Shown here piece after piece: positions 29,186-37,818 of a DNA stretch of 64,000 nt. Source of the DNA: Burkholderia sp. BCC0322 (GTDB taxonomy: Bacteria; Pseudomonadota; Gammaproteobacteria; Burkholderiales; Burkholderiaceae); the NCBI RefSeq assembly GCF_902833045.1, contig NZ_CADFDU010000002.1, positions 186,001 to 250,000 of the forward strand, in the 5' to 3' direction. The position numbers and the translations under genes are program-made. The notes below the pieces were generated by a model. The model was not told where the DNA came from. It saw only the letters and a list, made by a program, of their open reading frames with translations, and did not search any database. Position 1 is the first letter of the stretch, and each line of letters begins with the position of its first letter.

Positions 29186-29503
29186 CTATTTCCCGTCACT
29201 TTCAGGCATTGAATTATCATTTAATTCAAATTGCCGACGGTCCTTTCCGCGAATCCAATAAGGTTCACGGCCGCGGCCACTCCATATTGCGCCACTAATT
29301 GGATCAAAGTAACGCGGCCTCGCTTTTCGCCTTTCTCCGCACGGAAACAATTCCTCCATCGCAAAATGAAACTCTCCAATAGCCAACAGAATCTCTGCTA
29401 ACACTCTCCCTCTTGAGTTCAGCCTATCCTCGGTAATCTTGGCCTCTAACGAGGCTTTTCGCTTTAGATATTCAGATAACTCCGTCATGGCGATTTTTTT
29501 CAT
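29186..29503 (-). CDS. H-NS-family nucleoid-associated protein
   Basis: A 105-aa protein. The N-terminal half is helical and charged (TELSEYLKRKASLEAKITEDRL), suited to oligomerisation. The C-terminal region PRYFDPISGAIWSGRGREPYWIRGKD matches the H-NS DNA-binding motif Y-x-D-P-x-T/S-G-x-x-W-S-G-R-G-R-x-P-x-W. Such proteins bind AT-rich minor grooves and silence horizontally acquired DNA. It lies among AT-rich IS-laden DNA, so it may act on the surrounding island. Start is uncertain between M1 and M6 (MTELSEY); neither has a strong Shine-Dalgarno. Confidence 0.85.
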   Translation of the reverse strand: MKKIAMTELSEYLKRKASLEAKITEDRLNSRGRVLAEILLAIGEFHFAMEELFPCGERRKARPRYFDPISGAIWSGRGREPYWIRGKDRRQFELNDNSMPESDGK

Positions 29504-29589
29504 TTCAGATGACGTTAATAAACGAAGATCGTGCGCGCAATATATTTTTTAAATGGAAAACACTACCGTCAAATAAATATTAGCAAATT

Positions 29590-30300
29590 CATCTATTTCG
29601 GCGGGTTACGTCCAACGCCTTCAAATCGATAAAACAAATAGGATTGTTGTCGATGTTGAAGAGGCATGCATCACGTATCGTTGTCACCAGCAGTTCCTCG
29701 ACGCCAGCTTTGCCAAAAGTCTGCAGTAAGTCATCAAAGTTCGTCGGATCGCGTGTCAGGCGCGGCCTGTCAGCCGGGCTCACCCCAGCACATGCGAGCT
29801 TGCGCCGAGCAGATCAACGTCTTCCACCGTCTGCTCCACGCAATCGCAACGAGTAGTCGGTCCTGCGAAACGCGGCGAGGCAACTGACAATATGAGCGTG
29901 CTCACGTCCGCTGCCGAATCAGTTGCAGCACCCAATGGCGCGAACAGCATCTTCGTCTGGTCCGAATCTCATCGCGCCGCAGTACGAGAACCTCGATTTC
30001 CCACTGCGCGCTCAGAACGCACCGCTTGCCAACCAGTCGGCCACGCGGCTTGTCTTGCAGGCCGCTTTCGCCGTTGCATTCGCACCGCTTGTAAATGTCG
30101 ACCACACCCGTGCGAGACGGTCCCGTTTGCGCTGTTCTTCACGGACCTAGGGCTCACCGCCTTTACCGCGGTCAATCTGCCGGGCCACCTTCTCCTGCGG
30201 GGAGCGACGCCAGCGGTGCTCCGGCTCCATCAAAATCTCGATGTGGATAAGCTGAAAGTTAGTCACTGAACTACCTCGTATTTTAAGAGGCGTCGAGTGT
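29590..30300 (-). other. Degenerate IS630-like sequence, no intact gene
   Basis: Minus-strand fragments such as DIYKRCECNGESGLQDKPRGR at 29990-30105 closely resemble DICRRYECDGESSLQGKPRGR in the IS630 remnant near 33000. A second fragment at 29589-29783 (RDACLFNIDNNPICFIDLKALDV) is not recognised. Stops and frameshifts are frequent. I see no supported gene in this stretch. Confidence 0.45.
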
Positions 30301-30337
30301 CCGAAGATTCACGGTGTCGCTCCACGAGCCAACCGTA

Positions 30338-32200
30338 CTAAGGCGCAACCGGCATGATCTTCCGAATTATGGAGTTGTTCCTAGTGTCGGCTACATACAG
30401 GTTGCCTGCGCTGTCTACAGTGATGCCCCAAGCGAGAGAAAACGATGCGGCCGCACCGATGCCGTCCGCCGAACCACGTATACCCGCAGTGCCCGCCAGC
30501 GTCGTCACCACCCCACCCGGGGTAATCTTGCGGATTGTAAAATTATTACTATCGTTTACATACAAGTTGCCTGCGCTGTCAATAGCAATGCCACCAGGAC
30601 CGTTGAACGATGCGGCCGCACCGACGCCGTCCGCCGAACCGTTTACACCCGCAGTGCCTGCCAACGTCGTCACTACCCCGTCCGGCGTGATCTTGCGAAT
30701 CGTGGGGCCACCGAAGTCGACTACATAGAGGTTGCCTGCGCTGTCTACGGTAATACCGTTGGGACTCGAGAACGATGCAGCAGCACCGGTGCCGTCCGCC
30801 GAACCGTACACACCTGCAGTACCCGCCAGCGTCGTCACCCCCCCGCCCGGCGTGATCTTGCGAACCATTTCATTGTCGGTTACATACAGGTTGCCTGCAC
30901 TGTCTACGGTAATGCCGCTGAGATTTGTGAACGATGCAGCAGCACCGGTGCCGTCCGCCGAACCGTATACACCTGCAGTGCCCGCCAGCGTCGTTACCAC
31001 CCCACCTGGCGTGATCTTGCGAATCGTGACGTTTCCCGTGTCGGTTACATACAGGTTGCCTGCTTTGTCTACAGTAATGCTACCGGGACGATAGAACGAT
31101 GCAGCAGCACCGGTTCCGTCCGCCGAACCTTTTACACCCGCAGTGCCTGCCAGCGTCGTCACCACCCCACCCGGCGTAATCTTGCGAATCGTGGAGTTCA
31201 TAGTGTCGGCTACATACAGGCTGCCTGCACTGTCTACGGTAATGCCGGTGGGATACGAGAACGATGCAGCAGCACCAGTGCCGTCCGCCGAACCACTGGT
31301 GCCCGCCGTACCCGCCAGGGTCGTCGTGCGGGCGGCTGCCGTCCCGCACTCGACAGCCACCTGAGTCACGTCGGTCGTGGCGGTTCCGGAGCCATTGGTT
31401 ACAGCACACCACTGAAAACCGACAGGCTGCGTACCGACCGTCACATTGTAGCTAGACACCTTGTTGGCAAACGTGAACACTCCGTTCTGCATCAGATTAA
31501 GGGTATCTGCATTACCGTTGTTCAGTAGCGCTAGTGTTCCGCCACTTAGCCCATTCAGCGTGCCTCCAATACGGAAAGTCGCAGGCGCGATGGATGAGAC
31601 GACCACCGCTACGTCTGCGGTGTAGTCTCCGTCAGCCGTCTGTGCCGCCACACGTGTTGTACCCGGCGCCACCGCCGTGACAATGCCCGCGGAATTGACT
31701 GTGGCCACCGCGGGGTTGTCACTATGCCACGTGACCGATGCGTTCGTCGCATCAGCGGGTTGCACATTCACGACCAGAGGTTCCGATGCGCCAGGCACAA
31801 GATTCAGGCTTGCCGGCGTCACACTGATGCCCGACACCGGAACAGTACGACCGGAAACCGTGACAACAGCACTAGCGACAAAACCACCGTCAATCGTTCT
31901 AGCGGAAATGGATGCTGTGCCGAGTGCAACCGCAGTAACGGTTCCAGATGCATTGACCGTCGCAACAGCCTCGTTGCTGCTACTCCACGTAACGGCAGGC
32001 CGTGTCGCGTTAGCAGGTTTGACCGATGCCGTCATTTTTTGGGTGGCACCCACCAGCAGACCGAACGACGTCATGTTTAGTGTGACGCCCGTCACTGGCA
32101 CCGGGGACGGAGATCCGTCGATCCCCCGCCCGCAAGCAGCTAGCAACACCAGGATGCCAATGCCTATGGCAGATTTTAATTTACTCAGAATATCAATCAT
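30338..32200 (-). CDS. BIG2/NHL-propeller lipoprotein
   Basis: A 620-aa exported protein. The signal peptide ends in VLLAACGRG (lipobox Cys 23). Two bacterial Ig-like BIG2 domains follow (VTGVTLNMTSFGLLVGATQKM ~35-115; VSGISVTPASLNLVPGASEPL ~122-205), then a linker domain (~210-290, with Cys pair). The C-terminal 330 residues are six NHL repeats of ~55 aa, each starting TTLAGTAG and ending (T)IRKITPGGVV, likely a closed six-blade beta-propeller. Probably a surface-exposed binding protein; ligand unknown. Repeats are close to identical in DNA, so copy number may vary. Confidence 0.85.
   Translation of the reverse strand: MIDILSKLKSAIGIGILVLLAACGRGIDGSPSPVPVTGVTLNMTSFGLLVGATQKMTASVKPANATRPAVTWSSSNEAVATVNASGTVTAVALGTASISARTIDGGFVASAVVTVSGRTVPVSGISVTPASLNLVPGASEPLVVNVQPADATNASVTWHSDNPAVATVNSAGIVTAVAPGTTRVAAQTADGDYTADVAVVVSSIAPATFRIGGTLNGLSGGTLALLNNGNADTLNLMQNGVFTFANKVSSYNVTVGTQPVGFQWCAVTNGSGTATTDVTQVAVECGTAAARTTTLAGTAGTSGSADGTGAAASFSYPTGITVDSAGSLYVADTMNSTIRKITPGGVVTTLAGTAGVKGSADGTGAAASFYRPGSITVDKAGNLYVTDTGNVTIRKITPGGVVTTLAGTAGVYGSADGTGAAASFTNLSGITVDSAGNLYVTDNEMVRKITPGGGVTTLAGTAGVYGSADGTGAAASFSSPNGITVDSAGNLYVVDFGGPTIRKITPDGVVTTLAGTAGVNGSADGVGAAASFNGPGGIAIDSAGNLYVNDSNNFTIRKITPGGVVTTLAGTAGIRGSADGIGAAASFSLAWGITVDSAGNLYVADTRNNSIIRKIMPVAP
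30341..31330 (-). repeat. Six tandem ~165-bp repeats encoding NHL blades
   Basis: Six consecutive in-frame units of 53-56 codons. Shared plus-strand segments such as ACATACAGGTTGCCTGC and CCGTCCGCCGAACC recur in every unit. The third blade is shorter (DNEMVRKITPGG). The divergent inter-unit residues lie in the SFxxPxGI loop. Confidence 0.85.
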
Positions 32201-32224
32201 TATGTTGCACTCAATGCAAAAAAA

Positions 32225-33080
32225 ATGCAGATAAAGAACTTATTGGTTCGCGCCGGATTGTGATGCGCGATACCGGTCTTCAGATCGACGCGAGGCATCT
32301 TGCCGCGATTCAGCTCTAGGCTGCACGAAGGCTGATAGAACGCTCTGATCTTGTCGATGCGTTCGACCAACCATGCCTTGACCAGTTTGGCGTGACGAAT
32401 CTTAAAATTGTCGAGAATCAGAAACACCTTTTTACTCTGAATGCCTTTCATCAACCGCCTCAAGAAGTCGATGAGGATGTCGGCGCTCATCGAGCCCTCG
32501 AGAACGTTCCAGCGCACTCGGCCCTGGTTCGTCACGGTTAACAGTTCTTTGCGCTTGTTCATCACGCGTCGCTCAGGCGTCCTTGCCCATCGGCGCGTAG
32601 AAGGGGCGCACATCGTCCGAACGCAAATCCATCTCGTCTCCACCGCTGAATTTCCGGGCTTTCGGCTTGCTTGCGACGAGTAATCACCGGATACGTCTCG
32701 CTCGACCACTTCTTCATGGTTCACCGCCTATGTTCGTACGCCTGGTTAAACGGCTTCTGCAGCGTAAAGTCACATTGAGCCAAGTACATACCGACACCGG
32801 ACAGCGACAGAGTTCGTCCCGAGCGCTGCCAAATCAATTCCCACACCGTGGGCCGCGTCCATATCGCAAACGGCACTGCATCTGATCGCATAGAAGTGCA
32901 CGAATCTTGATTTTCTGCTGCTCGTCAACCTGTCGGCCACGCGGCTTGCCTTGCAAGCTGCTCTCGCCGTCGCACTCGTACCGCCTGCAAATATCGAAAG
33001 CGTTCGTGTGAGAAAGTCGTGTTTGCGCCGCAATGTTCTTCGTATACCCACTCTTTCCGGTAACGACCAACGACTGCTTA
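32225..33080 (-). pseudogene. IS630-family transposase, multiply broken
   Basis: Fragments in order on the minus strand: HTH part DICRRYECDGESSLQGKPRGRQVDEQQ (~32930-33000), then LLTVTNQGRVRWNVLEGSMSADILIDFLRRLM, KKVFLILDNFKIRHAKLVKAWL (second Asp) and IRAFYQPSCSLELNRGKMPRVDLKTGI (normally LPxYxPELNPxE). Several frame changes occur between 32700 and 32850, and the third catalytic residue is mutated. Non-functional. Confidence 0.75.
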
Positions 33081-33226
33081 CCGCCGCCCTAGACAAGCCT
33101 CAGTGAAAAATCATCTTGTCATTTCGTTCCATCCATTTAAATATTGAGACTCATCTTAAAATTAAAAGTCATGATATTTACAATAAATAATTATAATTTG
33201 ATTTTTCCCATTTGACAGAAAATCAT

Positions 33227-34435
33227 TCAAACTCCCTGGTAATTTGATTTCTGCTCGCGGAACATTGCAAAAAACACGACTAGAACAATGAAAGAGATTA
33301 GCGCAGGTACTGTCCATATTCCTCGCCAGTCCCGCACCGTGCCATGCGTGAAGTGATCCACTACCACACCAGAAAGATACGTACCAACCAACATGCCGAC
33401 GCCGTATGTCGCTAGCGTGATCAAACCCTGCGCCGCACTTCGGAAACGGGGCCCGGCATGGCTGTCAGTATAGATCTGTCCAGCTACGAAAAAGAAGTCG
33501 TAGCAAATACCGTGCAGCACAATGCCAATTATCAGTGACCAGTGCGCCGTGTCGGTATATCCGTAGGCGAACAGTACATAACGCATTACCCAGGCGGCCA
33601 TACTTACTGTCAGCATCATCTTGACACCGAGTGTAGCGAAGAGAAGAGGCATGGCGAGCATCAATAGAACCTCTGACATCTGCCCCAGAGACTGCAAACC
33701 CGTAGCGCCCTGTATGCCGATTTCATTCAAAAAAGAATTGGTGAAATTGTAATAAAATGACAACGGTATGCAGATTGCAATTGACGCAGTGAAGAATATC
33801 AGATACGAACGGTTTTTTAAAAGCTTAAGTGCGTCCAGTCCGAAAATTTCATTGAGCGATACAGCTATATGCCGTTTCAACGGTGGCGTGTCAGGTAATG
33901 AGAATGCATACATCGAAAAGATAAACCCAGCGATAGATGCCATCTTGAACGTCAAATCGAGTCGATTCTGCTGCTCCCAATTCAACAACGCAATCACAAG
34001 TCCGGCGACAATCCAGCCGAAACTGCCAATCACCCGGATGGGCGGAAACTGTTTGCGAGGATCGCGCATATGGCGCATGGCAACCGCATTGACGAGCGCA
34101 AGCGTCGGCATGAACAGCACCATATAGAGCATGATGAGTACGAGAAACGCCCGAAAGCTGGTCATCGTAGAGGCGATCCACATCAGCACGGCACCACCAA
34201 ATTGCATGACAGCTAAAATGTGCTGTGCGGACCAATATCGATCAGCAATCAATCCGACAACAAAGGGTGCGAGAATCGCTCCGATCGACTGACTGAGGTA
34301 AGCTGTAGCGATTTGCGAACCGTTCGCGGCCAAAGGCCCGTGACCGAGATAGGTACCAAGGGTGACAAACCACGCGCCCCATATGAAAAATTCGAGGAAC
34401 ATCATCGCGCTAACGCGCAACATCGCCCCATTCAT
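33227..34435 (-). CDS. MFS transporter, nucleoside:H+ symporter-like
   Basis: A 402-aa protein with about 12 membrane helices, opening LRVSAMMFLEFFIWGAWFVTLGTYL, which is characteristic of the Nuc_H_symport (NupG/XapB) branch of the major facilitator superfamily. Other blocks: GLIADRYWSAQHILAVMQFGGAVLMW and PPIRVIGSFGWIVAGLV. Its ATG overlaps the stop of the isomerase gene (ATGA, 34432-34435), so it is the last gene of a three-gene unit with a TIM-barrel isomerase and a Gfo/Idh/MocA dehydrogenase. In such operons these carriers usually import sugars or keto-sugar precursors rather than nucleosides (inference). Confidence 0.82.
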   Translation of the reverse strand: MNGAMLRVSAMMFLEFFIWGAWFVTLGTYLGHGPLAANGSQIATAYLSQSIGAILAPFVVGLIADRYWSAQHILAVMQFGGAVLMWIASTMTSFRAFLVLIMLYMVLFMPTLALVNAVAMRHMRDPRKQFPPIRVIGSFGWIVAGLVIALLNWEQQNRLDLTFKMASIAGFIFSMYAFSLPDTPPLKRHIAVSLNEIFGLDALKLLKNRSYLIFFTASIAICIPLSFYYNFTNSFLNEIGIQGATGLQSLGQMSEVLLMLAMPLLFATLGVKMMLTVSMAAWVMRYVLFAYGYTDTAHWSLIIGIVLHGICYDFFFVAGQIYTDSHAGPRFRSAAQGLITLATYGVGMLVGTYLSGVVVDHFTHGTVRDWRGIWTVPALISFIVLVVFFAMFREQKSNYQGV

Positions 34436-35499
34436 TGCTCCTCCGAATCGTTGTAAATACCGAGCATCCCCCGAAGTGTGGATGGTGCAATTGGCGCACC
34501 GGCAAAGTCGTCAAATTCCCGCTCCGTGACACGGATCAAGTGATCCCGAACGAATGGTGCACCTTCACGCGCGCCATCTTCAGGATGCTTGAGGCAGCAC
34601 TCCCACTCAACAACAGCCCAACCGTCGTACCCGTATTGCGCGAGTTTGGAGAAGATCGAGCAAAAGTCAATCTGTCCATCTCCAGGCGATCGAAAGCGCC
34701 CTGCTCGCTCGCGCCATCCTTCGTAGCCGCCATAAACACCGCTTCGCGCGGTCGGGCGGAATTCCGCATCCTTCACGTGAAAACAACCAATTCGCGCATG
34801 GTAACGATCGATAAAACCTAGGTAATCGAGTTGCTGTAACAGCATGTGACTCGGGTCGTACAGAATCTTTGCGCGGGGATGGTGATCAATCACTTCGAGA
34901 AATCGCTCGAATGTTGCTCCGTCATAGAGATCTTCACCTGGATGCAGTTCAAAGCATACGTCAACATCATGCGCATCGTAGACATCCAGGATTGGGCGCC
35001 ATCGACGTGCCAGTTCGATAAAGGCTGCATCGATCAGACCAGCTGGACGCTGAGGCCACGGATAAAGGTAAGGCCATGCCAGTGAGCCAGAAAATGTAGC
35101 GTGTGTCCGCAACCCGAGGCGGCGACTGGCCTGAGCGGCCAACTTCAATTGTGCGACGGCCCACTCTTGACGAGCTTTCGGCGCGGCGCGCACATGTGCC
35201 GGTGCAAATTCGTCAAACAAAATGTCGTATGCCGGGTGCACGGCAATAAGTTGACCTTGAAGATGAGTTGAAAGCTCCGTGATCTCTAGGCCGTGGTCGG
35301 CTAGTTGTGCCACAACACGGTCGCAATACGCCTGACTCTGTGCAGCCTGCGCAAGATCAAACACACGTGGCGTGGTTGTCGGAATTTGAACACCCGTATA
35401 ACCGAGTCCGGCAGCCCACTCTGCGAGCGAATCTAGGTCATCGAACGGCGGCGTTTCCCCTAAGAACTGCGCCAAGAACAGACCGGGTCCCTTTATCAT
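34432..35499 (-). CDS. Xylose-isomerase-like TIM-barrel sugar isomerase/epimerase
   Basis: A 355-aa protein from the ATG at 35499 (MIKGPGLFLAQFLGETPPFDDL); a longer frame to 35574 lacks sensible sequence, and AAGGGGAATATTC precedes this ATG. Family features of the AP_endonuc_2/xylose-isomerase-like fold: GYTGVQIPTTTPRVFDL, DVCFELHPGEDLYDG (metal ligand Glu and His), ILYDPSHMLLQQLDY, GCFHVKDAEF and WAVVEWECCLKHPED. Metal-binding Glu/Asp/His residues appear preserved. Likely isomerises or epimerises a keto-sugar made by the neighbouring dehydrogenase. Stop overlaps the MFS start. Confidence 0.85.
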   Translation of the reverse strand: MIKGPGLFLAQFLGETPPFDDLDSLAEWAAGLGYTGVQIPTTTPRVFDLAQAAQSQAYCDRVVAQLADHGLEITELSTHLQGQLIAVHPAYDILFDEFAPAHVRAAPKARQEWAVAQLKLAAQASRRLGLRTHATFSGSLAWPYLYPWPQRPAGLIDAAFIELARRWRPILDVYDAHDVDVCFELHPGEDLYDGATFERFLEVIDHHPRAKILYDPSHMLLQQLDYLGFIDRYHARIGCFHVKDAEFRPTARSGVYGGYEGWRERAGRFRSPGDGQIDFCSIFSKLAQYGYDGWAVVEWECCLKHPEDGAREGAPFVRDHLIRVTEREFDDFAGAPIAPSTLRGMLGIYNDSEEQ

Positions 35500-35607
35500 G
35501 AATATTCCCCTTATCAAGCCGTGGGCCAAATATACGAAGCGCCGGTTTTGTTCACGGACGGCGGACGCAGGCACCGATTCCTCCGGCGCAAACTTTAAGG
35601 CTACTAC

Positions 35608-36741
35608 CTAGCCGATCCTTTGCCATTGGTTTTTCCGCGATGACTTCAATACGGCGGCGACGATCCGTGCCGAGCGTGCCCCGTCTTCGAACGTCGGTAA
35701 TCCGTCGCGTCGCTCGCCCAGAATCGTCGCGTAGGTGTCTTCAACAAACGCCTCGAAGCAATGCGCATAGCCTTGAGTGTGTCCGGCTGGCAACAACGCG
35801 AGTCTTCGCTGCTCTTCGCTGCCGCGCGTCGGATCGCGCACGAGCAGTGTTGCGGCGTCCCGGGTGCCGACCCACAATCGCTCGGCGTCTTCCTGATCGA
35901 ACACGATACTGGATTTAGAACCGTCGATTTCGAACCACAATCGATTCTTGCGGCCTGCCGACACTTGACTTACAGAGAGCGTAGCCAGTACTCCGCGGGT
36001 CGTATTGAACAGCAGGCCGGCGACATCCTCCGTGACTACTGAACGATAATTCGAGCCATCGTGCGTGACGCCAGTCGCGAATGTCCGCACGCCCTGCGTC
36101 GGACGGGACGAAACCGTCGTTCGCAGGCAAGCGATTACCGATGCGAACCGCTCGCCAGTGACCCACTCCACGAGATCGCACCAATGCGATCCAATGTCCG
36201 CGAAGGCACGCGAGGCTCCGCCCACCTTTGGATCGACGCGCCAATTCGTGTCATGCTGCTCGAGCAACCAATCCTGCAGATAGCTACCGTGAATCATTTG
36301 CAATACGCCAATTCCATCGTGCTGAATCCGCGCACGTGCCTCGCGAACCATCGGATGATAACGATAGATGAACGGCACGGTGGCCACGCGATCCGCACGA
36401 TCTGCGGCCGCGGCGAGTTCAGCGGCCTGCCCCGCCTGGGCTGTAAGCGGTTTTTCGCAAATCACATGCTTGCCAGATGTGAGCGCGGCCGTTACAAATC
36501 CGTGATGCGTCACATTGGGAGTGCAGATATGAATGACGTCAACCGACGGGTCTTCGATCGCAGCATCTGCACAGGAGTAGGCGTGGACATTAAGTCGCTG
36601 AGCCGCGACCGCGGTACGCTCAGGCGTGGAAGCGACAATCCCTGCGATACGGGAGCCAGCGAGACGTGCAGCTCGCAGATGTACCTGCCCCATTATTCCC
36701 GCCCCGATGATCGCCGCCGTAAGATTACGTTTTCCCATCAT
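35608..36741 (-). CDS. Gfo/Idh/MocA-family sugar dehydrogenase
   Basis: A 377-aa protein from MMGKRNLTAAIIGAGIMG at 36741 (the frame extends 14 codons further without a family match). The Rossmann motif GAGIMG, VDVIHICTPNVTHHGF and GKHVICEKPLT (catalytic Lys of EKP) mark the NAD(P)-binding domain. The C-terminal domain holds GGASRAFADIGSHWCDLVEWVTG with the substrate-binding D..H pair. Oxidises a sugar, inositol or glycoside hydroxyl. It is 108 bp upstream of the isomerase, the first gene of the unit. The ROK regulator lies about 1 kb away in the opposite direction. Confidence 0.87.
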   Translation of the reverse strand: MMGKRNLTAAIIGAGIMGQVHLRAARLAGSRIAGIVASTPERTAVAAQRLNVHAYSCADAAIEDPSVDVIHICTPNVTHHGFVTAALTSGKHVICEKPLTAQAGQAAELAAAADRADRVATVPFIYRYHPMVREARARIQHDGIGVLQMIHGSYLQDWLLEQHDTNWRVDPKVGGASRAFADIGSHWCDLVEWVTGERFASVIACLRTTVSSRPTQGVRTFATGVTHDGSNYRSVVTEDVAGLLFNTTRGVLATLSVSQVSAGRKNRLWFEIDGSKSSIVFDQEDAERLWVGTRDAATLLVRDPTRGSEEQRRLALLPAGHTQGYAHCFEAFVEDTYATILGERRDGLPTFEDGARSARIVAAVLKSSRKNQWQRIG

Positions 36742-36783
36742 GTGATTCTGTGTCAGCCAGTGTGCTAGAACCAAACAATACAA

Positions 36784-37100
36784 TCTAGTGTGATTGGTTT
36801 GAATTTTGTATTATTTAATTCGATGTCCATCATAAATAGATAGACTATCGTCCAGGTGCACCGACTGCGCGGTCCGTCGTGTGGGGTAGCTGATTGATGC
36901 CGGCATCGGTGTACTTGCATAAATCAATTGCGCCAGAAGTGGGCTGACGTTGACGGACTCGTCGATGCTGGCGCCCTTGCTTTCTGGTCCGAATTTTGTG
37001 CCGATTCTTGATTTTTTGCCTCGATGAGATACGAAGAGACACCGGTGAGACGAGAAGGCGCAAGGACGCGTTACCATGTCAAGGGTAGGTGCCCTACAAC
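36784..37100. other. Upstream region of the sugar operon, no supported gene
   Basis: AT-rich immediately before the dehydrogenase gene (TTTGTATTATTTAATTCGATG at 36807-36827), consistent with a promoter. Beyond it a minus-strand frame (ASIDESVNVSPLLAQLIY) has no family I recognise and no start signal, and may be a fragment. Confidence 0.35.
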
Positions 37101-37700
37101 GACAATCTGATCAGCTAAGGAACGTCACGATATGGATCGATGTAGCTGCTCTAGCGGACATGCTGGGAGCCGGTCGTCCGCGCCTGTACAGCGACGCGTC
37201 AATCCATTCGTTGCTGGGCAACATAACTGTGTTCTATGGACGATTGCCCACGCGGAGCTACACGACGAACTGTCGATTGTGGCCAACGGCAAGCCATCCA
37301 CTCGGTGGTCGTCAACACTGGTGGGAAGTTCTATGACGAAGGAAAATAGAAGGTGCGCCAACGTGGCGATTCGAAGCGTCGCGCATATTCCATCATGGTC
37401 TCGATGCGGACACCGGTCGGCGCGGGCTGCACTGAAAACGCAGCAGGGTTTCACCGGCGCGACATCCTGGCCAAACTATTCGGCGAAGTCATGGATCACA
37501 ACCTGCTCGATGCTATCGGTGACGACAGTGCTTGCGGCTCTAAATTGTGCCACGCAACGATCGTAGCGCGCAGCGTTATGCCCGCGAATCCGCCGCACTA
37601 GGCGCCGGCTCACGGAGGACGCGATTTACCGCTCCAAGATGCTCGCGGTTGACTGCCGAGGGCATCGATTAGCAGGTAGCCGAGGTTGCCATCCGCGCAG
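37101..37700 (+). pseudogene. Degenerate IS5-family transposase
   Basis: The N-terminal piece IWIDVAALADMLGAGRPRLYSDASI (37130-37205) is typical of IS5-family proteins (W-x-D ... GRP-x-x-YSDxAI). Later pieces in other frames (GFHRRDILAKLFGEVMDHNLLD, 37440-37520) are a weaker match to the family's C-terminal YHRRS...F region. Frame changes and deletions are numerous. It separates the sugar operon from its presumed regulator. Confidence 0.5.
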
Positions 37701-37818
37701 ATGGGTTGAGCACATGGCATAACTTGCATGCCTTCAATCCTTTCGCTTCGCCTAAAGTCCCGAACATTGGCCTTGCCTCGTCCTCTCGCTCGATTTACGC
37801 ATCAAAGCCCTTGCCATA

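Noticed and set aside
30341-31330. Regular repeats that could be mistaken for a CRISPR array
   Set aside because: Units are ~165 bp, in frame and encode protein; there are no short spacers and no cas genes.
30314-31528. A 404-codon plus-strand frame with repeated RRDLANR and GYIQVAC units
   Set aside because: It is the antisense shadow of the NHL repeats of the BIG2-NHL lipoprotein; the repeats simply keep the reverse frame open.
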